A DNA stretch of 64,000 nt from Bosea sp. 685 (GTDB lineage: Bacteria > Pseudomonadota > Alphaproteobacteria > Rhizobiales > Beijerinckiaceae): NCBI RefSeq assembly GCF_031884435.1, contig NZ_CP134779.1:1054001-1118000 (forward strand), in the 5' to 3' direction. The position numbers and the translations under genes were made by a program. Shown piece by piece: positions 6,665 to 14,935 of the stretch. The notes beneath the pieces were generated by a model. It was given only the letters and a program-made list of their open reading frames with translations. It had not been told where the DNA came from and did not search any database. The stretch's first letter is position 1. Each line of letters opens with the position of its first letter.

Positions 6665-8443
6665 GTGGCCGAAGCCGATAAAGACGATACCAAACCGAGG
6701 CCTGATTTCCGTTCGCTCTCCTCGTTCTGGCCTTATGCGCTGGCCCAGAAGGGTCGGATCGGGCTCGCCCTGCTGGCGCTGGTCGTTGCCTCGGCGGCAA
6801 CGCTGATCCTGCCGCTGGCGGTGCGCCGCGTCATCGATGTCGGCTTTTCCGGCGGCGAGCAGCGAATGGCCAACAGCTATTTCCTCGTCCTCGTCGGCAT
6901 CGTCGCGATCCTGGCGCTGGCGAGCTCGGCGCGCTTCTACCTCGTCATGACGGTGGGCGAACGCATCGTCGCCGATCTGCGCTCGGACGTCTTCGCGCAT
7001 CTGACCAAGCTCGAACCGGCCTTCTTCGATTCGAGCCGGGCGGGCGACCTCGTGTCGCGGCTCACCGCGGATACCACGCAGATCAAGTCGACCTTCGGCT
7101 CCACGGCCTCGATCGCGCTGCGCAACGGTATCATGGTCATCGGCGCACTCGGCCTGATGATCTTCACCAGCCCGCAGCTCTCGGCCATCGTCATTGCCGC
7201 CATCCCGGTCATCGTCCTGCCGCTGGTGTTGTCGGGCCGCTCGGTGCGGCGGCGCGCGCGGGCGGCGCAGGACCGGCTCGCCGACGCCTCGGCCTTCGCC
7301 TCGGAAGCGGTCGGTGCGATCCGCACCATGCAATCCTTCGGGGCGTCGCAGCAGACGGCGGCGCGTTTCGCAGCCGCCTCGGACGATGCCTTTGGCGCCT
7401 CGCGCTCGGCCACTGCCTCGCGCGCGCTGCTCTCGGGCGTCGCGATCTTCCTGGTCAGCGCCAGCGTGGTCTGGGTGTTGTGGACCGGCGCGACCGAGGT
7501 GTTCGAGGGCCGCATGACCGGCGGGCGGCTGTCGCAGTTCATCCTCTATGCGGTGATGGCGGCCAGCTCGCTCGGCCAGCTCTCGGAGGTCTATGGCGAG
7601 ATCTCGGCTGCTGCCGGTGCCGCTGGGCGCCTCGGCGAAATCCTGGCGATGAAGCCCGCCATCGCCGCCCCGCCGAATCCGCGGCCAATGCCGCAGCCGT
7701 CGCGTGGCGAGCTCTCCTTCGAGCAGGTCTCCTTTGCCTATCCCGGCCGCAGCCTGTCCGCGCTGCACGCGCTTAGCTTCAAGGTCAGGCCGGGCGAGCG
7801 CGTCGCGCTGGTGGGGCCCTCAGGGGCGGGCAAGAGCACGGTGCTGCAATTGGCGCTGCGCTTCTACGATCCCGCTAGCGGCCGCGTCGTCGTCGACGGC
7901 GTTACCGGGCCCGAAGCTGATCCCGAGGATTGGCGCCAGCGCTTCGCATTGGTGCCGCAGGAGCCGACGGTGTTCGGCGTCTCCGTCGCCGACAACATCG
8001 CCTATGGCCGGCCGCAGGCGAGCCGTGCCGAGGTCGAGAACGCGGCCAGGCTTGCTGCCGCAGACGGCTTCATCCGCAGCCTGCCGCAGGGCTACGACAC
8101 CATCGTCGGCGAGCGCGGCGTCACGCTTTCGGGCGGCCAGCGCCAGCGCCTGGCGATCGCGCGCGCGGTGCTGAAGGATGCGCCGATCCTGCTGCTCGAC
8201 GAGGCGACGAGCGCACTCGATTCCGAGAGCGAGCGGGCAGTGCAGGATGCGCTCGACCGATTGATGCAGGGCCGCACCACGCTGGTCGTCGCCCACCGCC
8301 TCGCCACCATCCTCTCGGCCGACCGCATCCTGGTGATGGATGAGGGACGCGTCGTGGAGGATGGGACCCATGCCGAACTCAAGGCGCGAGGCGGGCTCTA
8401 TGCGCGGCTGGCGGCGCTGCAGTTCGGGCTGGAGGCGGCTTAG
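6665..8443 (+). CDS. ABC exporter, fused membrane and ATPase domains
   Basis: The 592-residue half-transporter starts with GTG at 6665. Six membrane helices occupy about residues 20-310, and the ATPase domain follows from about 340. Walker A (GPSGAGKST), the Q-loop (VPQEPTVF), the signature LSGGQRQR, Walker B ([12 protein letters not shown]) and the H-loop (VAHRLAT) are all intact, so it should be active as a homodimer. The closest recognisable type is the MsbA/LmrA-like family that exports lipids or hydrophobic compounds. Neighbours give no substrate clue, since rpmE is divergent and DUF1989 convergent. Confidence 0.9.
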   Translation: MAEADKDDTKPRPDFRSLSSFWPYALAQKGRIGLALLALVVASAATLILPLAVRRVIDVGFSGGEQRMANSYFLVLVGIVAILALASSARFYLVMTVGERIVADLRSDVFAHLTKLEPAFFDSSRAGDLVSRLTADTTQIKSTFGSTASIALRNGIMVIGALGLMIFTSPQLSAIVIAAIPVIVLPLVLSGRSVRRRARAAQDRLADASAFASEAVGAIRTMQSFGASQQTAARFAAASDDAFGASRSATASRALLSGVAIFLVSASVVWVLWTGATEVFEGRMTGGRLSQFILYAVMAASSLGQLSEVYGEISAAAGAAGRLGEILAMKPAIAAPPNPRPMPQPSRGELSFEQVSFAYPGRSLSALHALSFKVRPGERVALVGPSGAGKSTVLQLALRFYDPASGRVVVDGVTGPEADPEDWRQRFALVPQEPTVFGVSVADNIAYGRPQASRAEVENAARLAAADGFIRSLPQGYDTIVGERGVTLSGGQRQRLAIARAVLKDAPILLLDEATSALDSESERAVQDALDRLMQGRTTLVVAHRLATILSADRILVMDEGRVVEDGTHAELKARGGLYARLAALQFGLEAA

Positions 8444-8452
8444 AGCAGGCTG

Positions 8453-8540
8453 GGCGTCATGCTCGGGCTTGACCCGAGCATCTCGGAAACCAGTGTCTTC
8501 TCGTCATGAGATTCTCAGGGCGCAAGCCCGAGAATGACGC
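8453..8540. repeat. REP-like palindrome between convergent genes
   Basis: GCGTCATGCTCGGGCTTG at the left pairs with CAAGCCCGAGAATGACGC at the right with few mismatches; the interior has TTGACCCGAGCATCTC. The same arrangement occurs at 37530-37617. Both lie between converging genes, which suits a termination role. Confidence 0.65.
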
Positions 8541-8546
8541 GTTCGA

Positions 8547-9413
8547 TCAACCCTTCTCGCCATGGCTGCGCGGATAGGCGTTACGCTCCGGCGATGTCCA
8601 CCCGGTGAGCAGCGCGGGCTCGGTCGCGAAGATCTCGACTTTGAGCGGGTAGCAGGCGGCGTCGTTACTCGAATGGCTCGCGCTGCAATCGCCGCCGGGG
8701 CAAGCCGAGAGCGCGCCGATGAGGTCGATCTCGGCGAAGAACTCAATGTAGTCACCCGGGCGGACCGGGCTCGCCTTCATGAAATACTGGTGCGTGTCGC
8801 GGGTGAAGCCGGTGCACATGAAGACGTTGAGCACGTCGTGGACATGCTGCTCGACCTCGCGCGCCGGGACGCCCTTGGCGGCGCCAAGCGCGCGGGCGAG
8901 GTTCGAATGGCAGCAGTGATGATAGTCGCCGCCGCTGAGGAGCCGGTTGGTGTAGGGGTCGCAGCGCGTGCCGATGACGTCGTGGATGCCGCCGCCATCG
9001 TCGTCCCAGCCATACCAGCCGAGCGTATCATGCGTGATCGTCGCCATTGGCCGCAATGAGGGCAGGGTGCTCCAGAGCCGGTCGCCCGTGCCGAGATGGG
9101 TCGCGTGCAGGGCCCGTGTCTTGCCGCTGAAGAAGCGCTCGGAGAGATCGTCGGCGTTCCAGAGATTGAGGTCGCCGACCTGCGGGCCCTCGATGCTGGT
9201 GATGCGGAAGAAATGGCCCTTGGGCACCTGGAAGGCGCGCCCGTCGCGGGGCGGAACGATGACCTCGTCGAGCTTGGTCAGGCTTTGCCGCGCGGCCTGC
9301 AGCATCGCCATGTCGACGCCGGGCAAAGTCGCGTTGGGATAGACCACCACTGCGGGCTTGCTGCGCCGCTCGGCGGCATCGGCCGGGGCTGCTGTCGTGG
9401 AGAGATCCGGCAT
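8547..9413 (-). CDS. DUF1989 / urea carboxylase-associated family protein
   Basis: The 288-residue product contains GPQVGDLNLWNADDLSERF, a His-rich GGDYHHCCHSNLARAL and a late VRPGDYIEFFAEIDLI, the pattern of DUF1989 proteins that accompany urea carboxylase or allophanate systems. Conserved His, Cys and Asp residues suggest a metal site. No urea amidolyase gene is nearby, so the usual partnership is missing. The start is set at 9413 (MPDLSTTAAP) because GGAG lies 11 bases upstream; a GTG at 9446 is the alternative. It is divergent from a LysR regulator that probably controls it. Confidence 0.8.
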   Translation of the reverse strand: MPDLSTTAAPADAAERRSKPAVVVYPNATLPGVDMAMLQAARQSLTKLDEVIVPPRDGRAFQVPKGHFFRITSIEGPQVGDLNLWNADDLSERFFSGKTRALHATHLGTGDRLWSTLPSLRPMATITHDTLGWYGWDDDGGGIHDVIGTRCDPYTNRLLSGGDYHHCCHSNLARALGAAKGVPAREVEQHVHDVLNVFMCTGFTRDTHQYFMKASPVRPGDYIEFFAEIDLIGALSACPGGDCSASHSSNDAACYPLKVEIFATEPALLTGWTSPERNAYPRSHGEKG

Positions 9414-9487
9414 GCTGCGTAGTCTCCGATACGGCCTCGTTCCCACCGGCCGGAGCCTGGGAGGAACAATTATGACTGATGGACTGG

Positions 9488-9535
9488 CTTGAGCAACATT
9501 GGAATTCTTGCCTCAAGGCTAAGTCTGGCTTAGCC
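9488..9535. promoter_or_regulatory. Palindromic operator region for the LysR regulator
   Basis: GGCTAAGTCTGGCTTAGCC (9517-9535) is a perfect dyad ending seven bases before the LysR start codon. A wider CTTGAG...CTCAAG pair spans 9488-9517. LysR proteins bind such dyads in divergent promoters, so this probably handles autorepression and control of the DUF1989 gene. Assignment is inference. Confidence 0.5.
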
Positions 9536-9542
9536 ATATGGG

Positions 9543-10406
9543 ATGAGATTGCCGCCCCTCGGCGGGTTGCGCGCCTTCGAGGCGGCTGCCCGTCATGAAA
9601 GCTTCGCCAGCGCCGCGAGCGAACTGAACCTGACGGCGGCGGCCGTCAGTCAGCATGTGCGTGCGCTCGAGCAGTGGCTGGGCGTGCGGCTGTTCGAGCG
9701 CCATCCCCGCGGGGTTATACTGACTGCGGCGGGGCGCGATTTCGGCGGCTCCGTCTCGCACGGCCTCTCCCATATCGCGATTGCGGCGGGGCAGGTGGCG
9801 GCGAAGACGCGCCGGACCCTGGTGAGTCTGGCCTGCCTGCCCTCGGTCACGACACGCTGGCTGATTCCGCGCCTGCCGCTGTTCCGAGCAGCTTATCCGG
9901 ATATCCAGCTCAACCTGGTCTATGCGCTCGATGCTGCAACGCCTGCGCAGGCTGGTGTCGATCTGCTGATCCAGCATGGACCCCGGCCTGGTGCGGGCGC
10001 GATCGCGATCCTCAGCGCTGCCACGCGCCCGACCTGCTCGCCGGAATTCCTGGCCCGGCATGGTCCTTTCGCTGTGGCGTCCGACCTGCTGGCCGCCGAG
10101 CTGCTGCATGACGAGACCCAGTCCGCCTGGGGGCGCTGGTTCGCTGCCGCCGGGCTGAACGCTCCGATAGGGGGCGGGCCGATCTTTGCTGACTTCAACC
10201 TCCTGGTCGCCTCGGTTATTGCCGGGCAGGGCGTCGGGTTGTGCCCGACCTCGCTCATCGCCGATGAACTCCAGCGCGGCAGCCTGACGACGCTGTTCGA
10301 GCAGCCCTCCGACGAGGACAAGCAGTACTGGCTGCTGGAGGCGGGCGGCTTGTCGCCTGAGGCGGCGATCTTGCGCGATTGGCTCGTCATCATGAGCCGT
10401 GGCTGA
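9543..10406 (+). CDS. LysR-family transcriptional regulator (GcvA-like)
   Basis: The 287-residue protein begins MRLPPLGGLRAFEAAARHES and has the LysR winged helix-turn-helix (ASELNLTAAAVSQHVRALEQ, about residues 22-41) and RLFERHPRGVILTAAG. A periplasmic-binding-like effector domain follows from about residue 90. The opening PPLGGLRAFEAAARH is characteristic of GcvA-type members. The perfect dyad just upstream fits autoregulation. It is divergent from the DUF1989 gene, its most likely target. Confidence 0.88.
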   Translation: MRLPPLGGLRAFEAAARHESFASAASELNLTAAAVSQHVRALEQWLGVRLFERHPRGVILTAAGRDFGGSVSHGLSHIAIAAGQVAAKTRRTLVSLACLPSVTTRWLIPRLPLFRAAYPDIQLNLVYALDAATPAQAGVDLLIQHGPRPGAGAIAILSAATRPTCSPEFLARHGPFAVASDLLAAELLHDETQSAWGRWFAAAGLNAPIGGGPIFADFNLLVASVIAGQGVGLCPTSLIADELQRGSLTTLFEQPSDEDKQYWLLEAGGLSPEAAILRDWLVIMSRG

Positions 10407-10441
10407 GATCCTGCTCCAAGTTGCGTGTTCCGATCGGGAAA

Positions 10442-10762
10442 CTACCTCGGCGGCAGAGCCGCATAATAGGCGGCGAGCGCTGCGATCTCGTCGAGCGACA
10501 TGGCGCGGGCCATGAAGCGCATCTCCTTGTGGGCGCGCTTGCCGGAGCGGAAGGCCAGCATCTGGTTGGCGAGATAACGTTCGTTCTGACCGGCGAGATG
10601 CGGCACTTCGCTATCGCGCGCGATCCCGTCCAGGCCATGGCAAGCGGCGCAGCCCTCGACTGAGGAGGTGCGGGGCTCGGCCGCGGCGGGAACAGCCGCC
10701 AGGCAGAGCAGCAGCGCCCAGCTTCGGGCTTTGGGCAAGCGCGGGCGGCGCGGATGCGTCAC
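10442..10762 (-). CDS. Exported monoheme cytochrome c
   Basis: The 106-residue product has a signal peptide (SWALLLCLAAVPAAAEP, cleavage near residue 28), one heme-binding CAACH motif at about residues 38-42, and a distal methionine candidate in MRFMARAMSLDE. This is a class I cytochrome of the small diheme-half type seen in cytochrome c4/c553. It would act in the periplasm as an electron carrier. Its ATG overlaps the stop of the upstream MotB-like gene by four bases, so the two are translationally coupled, which is unusual. Confidence 0.85.
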   Translation of the reverse strand: MTHPRRPRLPKARSWALLLCLAAVPAAAEPRTSSVEGCAACHGLDGIARDSEVPHLAGQNERYLANQMLAFRSGKRAHKEMRFMARAMSLDEIAALAAYYAALPPR

Positions 10763-11775
10763 CGCTCGGTGATCTTGAACTCGATGCGCCGGTTGCGGCG
10801 CCAGGCCTCGTCGTTGTTGGCGACGTCGAGCGGCTGGAATTCGCCGAAGCCGGTCGCGGCGATGCGGTCGTTGGGAAGGCCGCGTGTGATCAGGTACTCG
10901 ACCACCGCGACGGCGCGCGCGGTCGAGAGGCTCCAGTTCGAAGGGAATTGCGGTGAGCGGATTGGGCGGTTGTCGGTATGGCCGTCGACGCGCAGGATCC
11001 AGGGAATATCCGGGGGCATTTCGCGGCCGAGATCGACCAGGATCGCGGCGAGCTTGTCGAGTTCGCCGCGACCTTCCGGCTTCAGCACGGCCTGGCCGGC
11101 GTCGAAGAAGACCTCGGACTGGAAGACGAAGCGGTCGCCGACGACGCGGATATCGGGCCGCGTGCCGAGCACCTGGCGCAGGCGGCCGAAGAAATCGGAG
11201 CGGTAGCGCGCCAGTTCCTGCACGCGCTGGGCCAGCGCCACGTTCAGCCTGGAGCCGAGCTCGGAGATGCGCGCCTGCGATTCCTTGTCCTTGGTCTCGG
11301 AGGCGTTGAGCGCCTGCTCCAGCGCCGCGAGCTGCCGGCGCATCGCCAGGATCTGCTGGTTGACCAGATCGACCGTCGCCTGGGCGCGGGCCGAGAGCTG
11401 CTTCTCGCTCTCGAGCGCCTTCTGGGTCTCGGAGAGCTGGGCCGGGGCGTCGCTGGCTTGCGCAGCGAGCAGGCCCTGGACACGGCTGCGCTCGCCCTGC
11501 TCGCGTGTGAGCGTCGACTGCAACAGGGACAGGTTTTCCTGCGCCTGCCGGTTCGAAGAGCGCTCCAGCGCGAGCAGGTCGGTCAGTTCCGAGATCTGGC
11601 GGTTGAGGCGGTCGAGCGCGGTGTCCTTGCCGGTCAGCTCCTGCGACAGGAAGAACTGGCCAAGCACGAAGACCGAGAGCAGGAAGACGATGCCGATCAG
11701 CATCGTCGAGAGCGCATCGACGAAGCCGGGCCAGAAATTGATCTCGTCACGGCGGTGGGAGCGGGAAAGGGCCAT
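10759..11775 (-). CDS. MotB/OmpA-like peptidoglycan-binding channel subunit
   Basis: The 338-residue protein has a single N-terminal membrane helix (residues about 17-42). Just inside it is GFVDALSTML with Asp20, equivalent in position to the proton-carrying Asp of MotB. A long coiled coil follows (about 48-175, Gln/Glu/Arg/Leu rich). A C-terminal OmpA-like peptidoglycan-binding domain then shows FDAGQAVLKPEG, DGHTDNRPI and NWSLSTARA. With the MotA/ExbB-like protein encoded just upstream it should form a proton-driven stator-like complex. It is not flagellar in context. The same two-gene arrangement is widespread in Rhizobiales, but I know no assigned function. Confidence 0.82.
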   Translation of the reverse strand: MALSRSHRRDEINFWPGFVDALSTMLIGIVFLLSVFVLGQFFLSQELTGKDTALDRLNRQISELTDLLALERSSNRQAQENLSLLQSTLTREQGERSRVQGLLAAQASDAPAQLSETQKALESEKQLSARAQATVDLVNQQILAMRRQLAALEQALNASETKDKESQARISELGSRLNVALAQRVQELARYRSDFFGRLRQVLGTRPDIRVVGDRFVFQSEVFFDAGQAVLKPEGRGELDKLAAILVDLGREMPPDIPWILRVDGHTDNRPIRSPQFPSNWSLSTARAVAVVEYLITRGLPNDRIAATGFGEFQPLDVANNDEAWRRNRRIEFKITER

Positions 11776-11830
11776 GCTTAGCGGCTCCTGCTGATCAGGG
11801 CGTTGTTCCGAGCGTGTCGTGTCGGCGCGC

Positions 11831-12844
11831 TCATGGCTCCGTGACGTGGTCGGCGGTCAATCTCTCGATCAGGCGCTTCATGTCCTTCTCGCGCGAGGCC
11901 TGCGCCTCGACCCAGTCGCGAATGAGCTGCTGCTCCGCGCGCATATGCTGGACCAGACCCTGGATGCCCTCGGCGAGACTGGAGAGCGCCTGGGTCGCGG
12001 CGCGGTTATTGGCTCCGCTCTCGGCCATGGCGGCGCTGAGCTTGTCGAAGCGGTCATTCAGCGCGTCGCCCGCGAAGGGCTGGGAGGCGGTGACCGAAGT
12101 GGCGCTGGCGGTGCGTGTGCCGAGCCAGCTCTCGATTTCGTTGCGGAAACGGCGCTGGGCCTGGGCGACCTGCAACTCCAGGAAGCCGAGGATCAGCGAG
12201 CCGGCGATGCCGAAGAGCGAGGAGGAGAAGGACAGGCCCATGCCGGCGAGCGGGGCGGCGAGCCCGGCCTTGAGTTCATCGAAGAGCACGCCGGCTTCCG
12301 CGCCGGTGCGCAGCGACTTGATGACGGAGCCGACGGAGGAAACCGTGTCGAGCAGGCCCCAGAAGGTGCCGAGCAGGCCGAGGAAGACGAGCAGCCCGGC
12401 GAGATAGCGCAGGACCTCGCGGCCGTCATCGAGCCTGACCGCGATCGATTCCAGAACAGTCGAGGCCTGGGCGGGGGCGAGGCTGCCTCGATCGAGCTGA
12501 GGCAGCACGCCGCTGAGCGGGGCAATGACCTGATGACGCTTGACCTCCGCCTGCAGCGGAGCGGCGGCGAGGCGGGTGGCGGCGCGGGCCTCGCTGTAAA
12601 GGCGCCAGAGCTCGCGCAGCGCGATCAGCACGCCGACGAAGAGGGAGCCGAGGATCAGGCCGTTCAGGCCGGGATTGGTCATGAAGGCGGTGGCGAGACC
12701 GCCTTGCAGGATGTAGCCGAGGAAGCCGATCAGCGCCAGGAACAGGAGCGCGCGGATGACATAGCGCAGCGGACGCGAAAAGCGGGTCTCCTCCCGCATC
12801 GTTGCGACCGTGACCTTCTCGGCCGCGATGTCCTCATCCGCCAT
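11831..12844 (-). CDS. MotA/TolQ/ExbB-family inner-membrane channel protein
   Basis: The 337-residue product has four hydrophobic segments near residues 28-48, 58-78, 152-175 and 198-222. The third and fourth contain LLVFLGLLGTFWGLLDT and MGLSFSSSLFGIAGSLILGF, the conserved pore motif of MotA/TolQ/ExbB proteins. The tail of about 110 residues is charged and probably a cytoplasmic helix. The ATG at 12844 follows GGAAGACG; an upstream GTG (12862) lacks a better site. It precedes the MotB-like gene by 55 bases, and both probably make one proton channel. Confidence 0.85.
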   Translation of the reverse strand: MADEDIAAEKVTVATMREETRFSRPLRYVIRALLFLALIGFLGYILQGGLATAFMTNPGLNGLILGSLFVGVLIALRELWRLYSEARAATRLAAAPLQAEVKRHQVIAPLSGVLPQLDRGSLAPAQASTVLESIAVRLDDGREVLRYLAGLLVFLGLLGTFWGLLDTVSSVGSVIKSLRTGAEAGVLFDELKAGLAAPLAGMGLSFSSSLFGIAGSLILGFLELQVAQAQRRFRNEIESWLGTRTASATSVTASQPFAGDALNDRFDKLSAAMAESGANNRAATQALSSLAEGIQGLVQHMRAEQQLIRDWVEAQASREKDMKRLIERLTADHVTEP

Positions 12845-12931
12845 GCTTCGTCTTCCGTTCACGTCTTGCCGCCTGCGGGACTGTCGCCTCCAGCGCCGCC
12901 AGGATCAAGCGTGAAAGAGCAAAGATATATG

Positions 12932-13720
12932 TCAGCCTGCCGACTTGAGCGCGGCGCGCAGCGACTGTTCGCCGACTTCATTGCCGCAGATGATGTCTTT
13001 GGCGCTGGTCGGCTGCTTGCCGTCGAGCGTGCCGAAGGTGCCACCGGCTTCGCGGATCATCACCGCCCCGGCTGCGAAATCCCAGGTGTTGAGGCCGCGT
13101 TCCCAATAGGCGTCCATGCGGCCCGCCGCGACATAGGCGATGTCGAGCGCGGCCGAGCCCATGCGCCGGACATTGGCGAAGCGGGTCATCACCGCGCCCA
13201 GCTCGTGCAGGAAGAGCGGGTGCCCGCCCTTGCCGATATGGGGCACACCCATGCCGATCAGCATCTCGGCGGGCTCGCGGCGGCCCGAGACGCGCATGCG
13301 GCGGTTGTTGACATAGGCGCCCTTGCCCTTCTCGGCGATGAAGAGCTCGTCCTTGGCGGCGTCATAGACCACGCCGGCGATGAACTGGTTGTCGCGCTCG
13401 AGCGCGACCGAGATGTTCCAGTGCGGGATGCCGCGCAGGAAGTTGTGGGTGCCGTCGAGCGGGTCGATGTGCCAGCGGTTGCTCTCGTCGGTGCCGTGGA
13501 CGACGCCGCTCTCCTCCATGACGAAACCGTAGCCGGGGCGGGCCTTCTCCAGCGCGGCGCGGATGATCTCTTCGGCCTTGGTGTCGGCCTTGGAGACGAA
13601 ATCGCCGGGGCCCTTGGCGAGCACCTGCAAATTCTCGATTTCGCCGAAATCGCGCTTCAGCGAGCGGGATGCCTTCATTACGGCGTCCGTCATCACGGTC
13701 ATCAGGGGGGAGCGGATCAT
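12932..13720 (-). CDS. Inositol monophosphatase family protein
   Basis: The 262-residue product carries the two family signatures: the metal-binding EES near residue 70 and WHIDPLDGTHNF near residue 85, then a C-terminal NTWDFAAGAVMIREAGG. Family members hydrolyse inositol phosphates, fructose-1,6-bisphosphate, NADP or PAP with Mg2+; SuhB also binds the antitermination complex. Context does not decide among these. No signal peptide is seen. It lies upstream of the channel-cytochrome genes on the same strand (gap about 87 bases) and may be transcribed with them. Confidence 0.88.
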   Translation of the reverse strand: MIRSPLMTVMTDAVMKASRSLKRDFGEIENLQVLAKGPGDFVSKADTKAEEIIRAALEKARPGYGFVMEESGVVHGTDESNRWHIDPLDGTHNFLRGIPHWNISVALERDNQFIAGVVYDAAKDELFIAEKGKGAYVNNRRMRVSGRREPAEMLIGMGVPHIGKGGHPLFLHELGAVMTRFANVRRMGSAALDIAYVAAGRMDAYWERGLNTWDFAAGAVMIREAGGTFGTLDGKQPTSAKDIICGNEVGEQSLRAALKSAG

Positions 13721-13799
13721 CGATACCTCAGGGTGCAGCAGTCGAACGGCGGCGTCGCGGCGCCGATCAAGATGTAAAAGAGCTGGCCGGAACGTCCCG

Positions 13800-13971
13800 A
13801 GCCCTCATCCCGAGGAGCAGCCAAGAGCCGGATGATTTCAGATGGAATCACAGAGTGATCCCATCTGAAATCTGAATCCGTCTCTCATCTAAGAGTTAGA
13901 GCAGGATTGATGCGAAAAACCGGTTCCCACTTTTTCGCATCCTGCTCTGGCGGCTCCTCGGGATGAGGGCT
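13800..13971. repeat. REP hairpin split by an inserted 125-bp element
   Basis: AGCCCTCATCCCGAGGAGC at 13800-13818 and GCTCCTCGGGATGAGGGCT at 13953-13971 are perfect inverted copies. An uninterrupted relative (CCTCATCCTGAGGAGC ... GCTCCTCAGAATGAGG) lies at 51419-51538. Here a separate 125-bp palindromic element sits inside the loop. Confidence 0.7.
13824..13948 (-). mobile_element. 125-bp MITE-like palindromic element, copy 1
   Basis: The ends are AGAGCCGGATG and CATCCTGCTCT, inverted repeats with one mismatch. Inside are two hairpins: one with GCGAAAAACCGGTTCCCAC and one with GATTTCAGATGG pairing to CCATCTGAAATC. A second copy of exactly the same length is at 44056-44180 in the other orientation. 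No coding capacity. Calling it mobile is inference from copy number, defined ends and its position inside a REP hairpin. Confidence 0.65.
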
Positions 13972-13999
13972 GAAGATGTCAGCCTCGAAGTTCAGCCGG

Positions 14000-14935
14000 T
14001 CACTTGCTCGCCTGGCCGGGCGACGTCAAGGCCGCGCCTTCGATCCGGGTCGCGGCGAGCGCCGCGGCGCGGCCCTGCTGCTCGTGACTGAGGCGGTCGA
14101 AAAGCTGGTCGAGACCGGCATCGTCCAGCCCCCGGGCGCGGGCGGCGAGGTGCCAGGCGGCGGCCTCGATCGAGTCGGGCGCGATGCCGCGGCCGGACTG
14201 GTAGAGCCGCGCCAGCCGGTTCTGGGCGATCGGGTTGCCCTGGTTCGCGGCGCGCAGGAAGAGCTTGGCGGCGGCGGTCTCGTCCTTGGCGACGCCGCTG
14301 CCGTTGAACAGCATGATCGCGTATTCGACCTCGCCGGGCACATTGCCGGCCTGGGATGCCTTGGCCATCCATTCGGCGGCCTTGGTCTCGCTCTGGGGCA
14401 GGCCGCGGCCCTGCTTGGAGAGAATGCCGAGCGCCATGAGCGCATCGCCGATACCAGCGTTTGCCGCGATCTCCAGACATGCGACGGCGCGCTTGTCGTC
14501 CTCCTCCTTGCCCGTCGCGAGCAAGGCGAGGGCGAGGTTGTAATTGGCGGCGGGGTGGCCGGCGGCGGCGGCCTTGCGCAGCAGCGTGCCGGCGCGTTCG
14601 GGATCGCGTTTGCCGCTGCGCTCGTCGAGGAGGGCGGAAGCGAGTGCATAAGCCGCGTTGATGTCGCCGCGCGCGGCTGCGCGATCATACCATTCGGTTG
14701 CGATCCTCTGGCTTTCGGGCACGCCGAGCCCCAGGCGATAGATCTCGCCGAGCAAGGTCATGGCGGCGGCGTCGCTATTGTCGGCCTCGACGCGTTTCAG
14801 CGCCTCGTCCAGGGCGCGGCGGTAATGGCCGGCCTGATAGGCGCCGTAAGCGAAATCGGGCTCGGCGGCGCCGGCTGCGGCCGTCGTTCCCAGGAGCAAG
14901 CCGGCGAGCACGAGGCCGCGGCAGGTCCGGTTCAT
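14000..14935 (-). CDS. Sel1-like (TPR) repeat exported protein
   Basis: With the ATG at 14935 the product is 311 residues, with a signal peptide (LVLAGLLLGTTAAAGAAEP). At least five Sel1-type repeats follow, recognisable from A-x-x-x-LG/YxxG-x-G-V cores (MTLLGEIYRLGLGV, MALGILSKQGRGLP, YAIMLFNGSGVA, NRLARLYQSGRGIA). Such solenoids scaffold envelope complexes. The start codon overlaps the stop of the thiE-like gene by four bases, making it third in a benE-thiE-like-sel1 operon. Role unknown. Confidence 0.85.
   Translation of the reverse strand: MNRTCRGLVLAGLLLGTTAAAGAAEPDFAYGAYQAGHYRRALDEALKRVEADNSDAAAMTLLGEIYRLGLGVPESQRIATEWYDRAAARGDINAAYALASALLDERSGKRDPERAGTLLRKAAAAGHPAANYNLALALLATGKEEDDKRAVACLEIAANAGIGDALMALGILSKQGRGLPQSETKAAEWMAKASQAGNVPGEVEYAIMLFNGSGVAKDETAAAKLFLRAANQGNPIAQNRLARLYQSGRGIAPDSIEAAAWHLAARARGLDDAGLDQLFDRLSHEQQGRAAALAATRIEGAALTSPGQASK

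Noticed and set aside
10759..12844. ZorAB-like anti-phage defence motor
   Set aside because: The channel pair resembles ZorA/ZorB in layout, but no ZorC, ZorD or ZorE-like nuclease or helicase gene is nearby. The ZorA-type very long tail is absent, and the neighbours are a cytochrome and a phosphatase-family gene.
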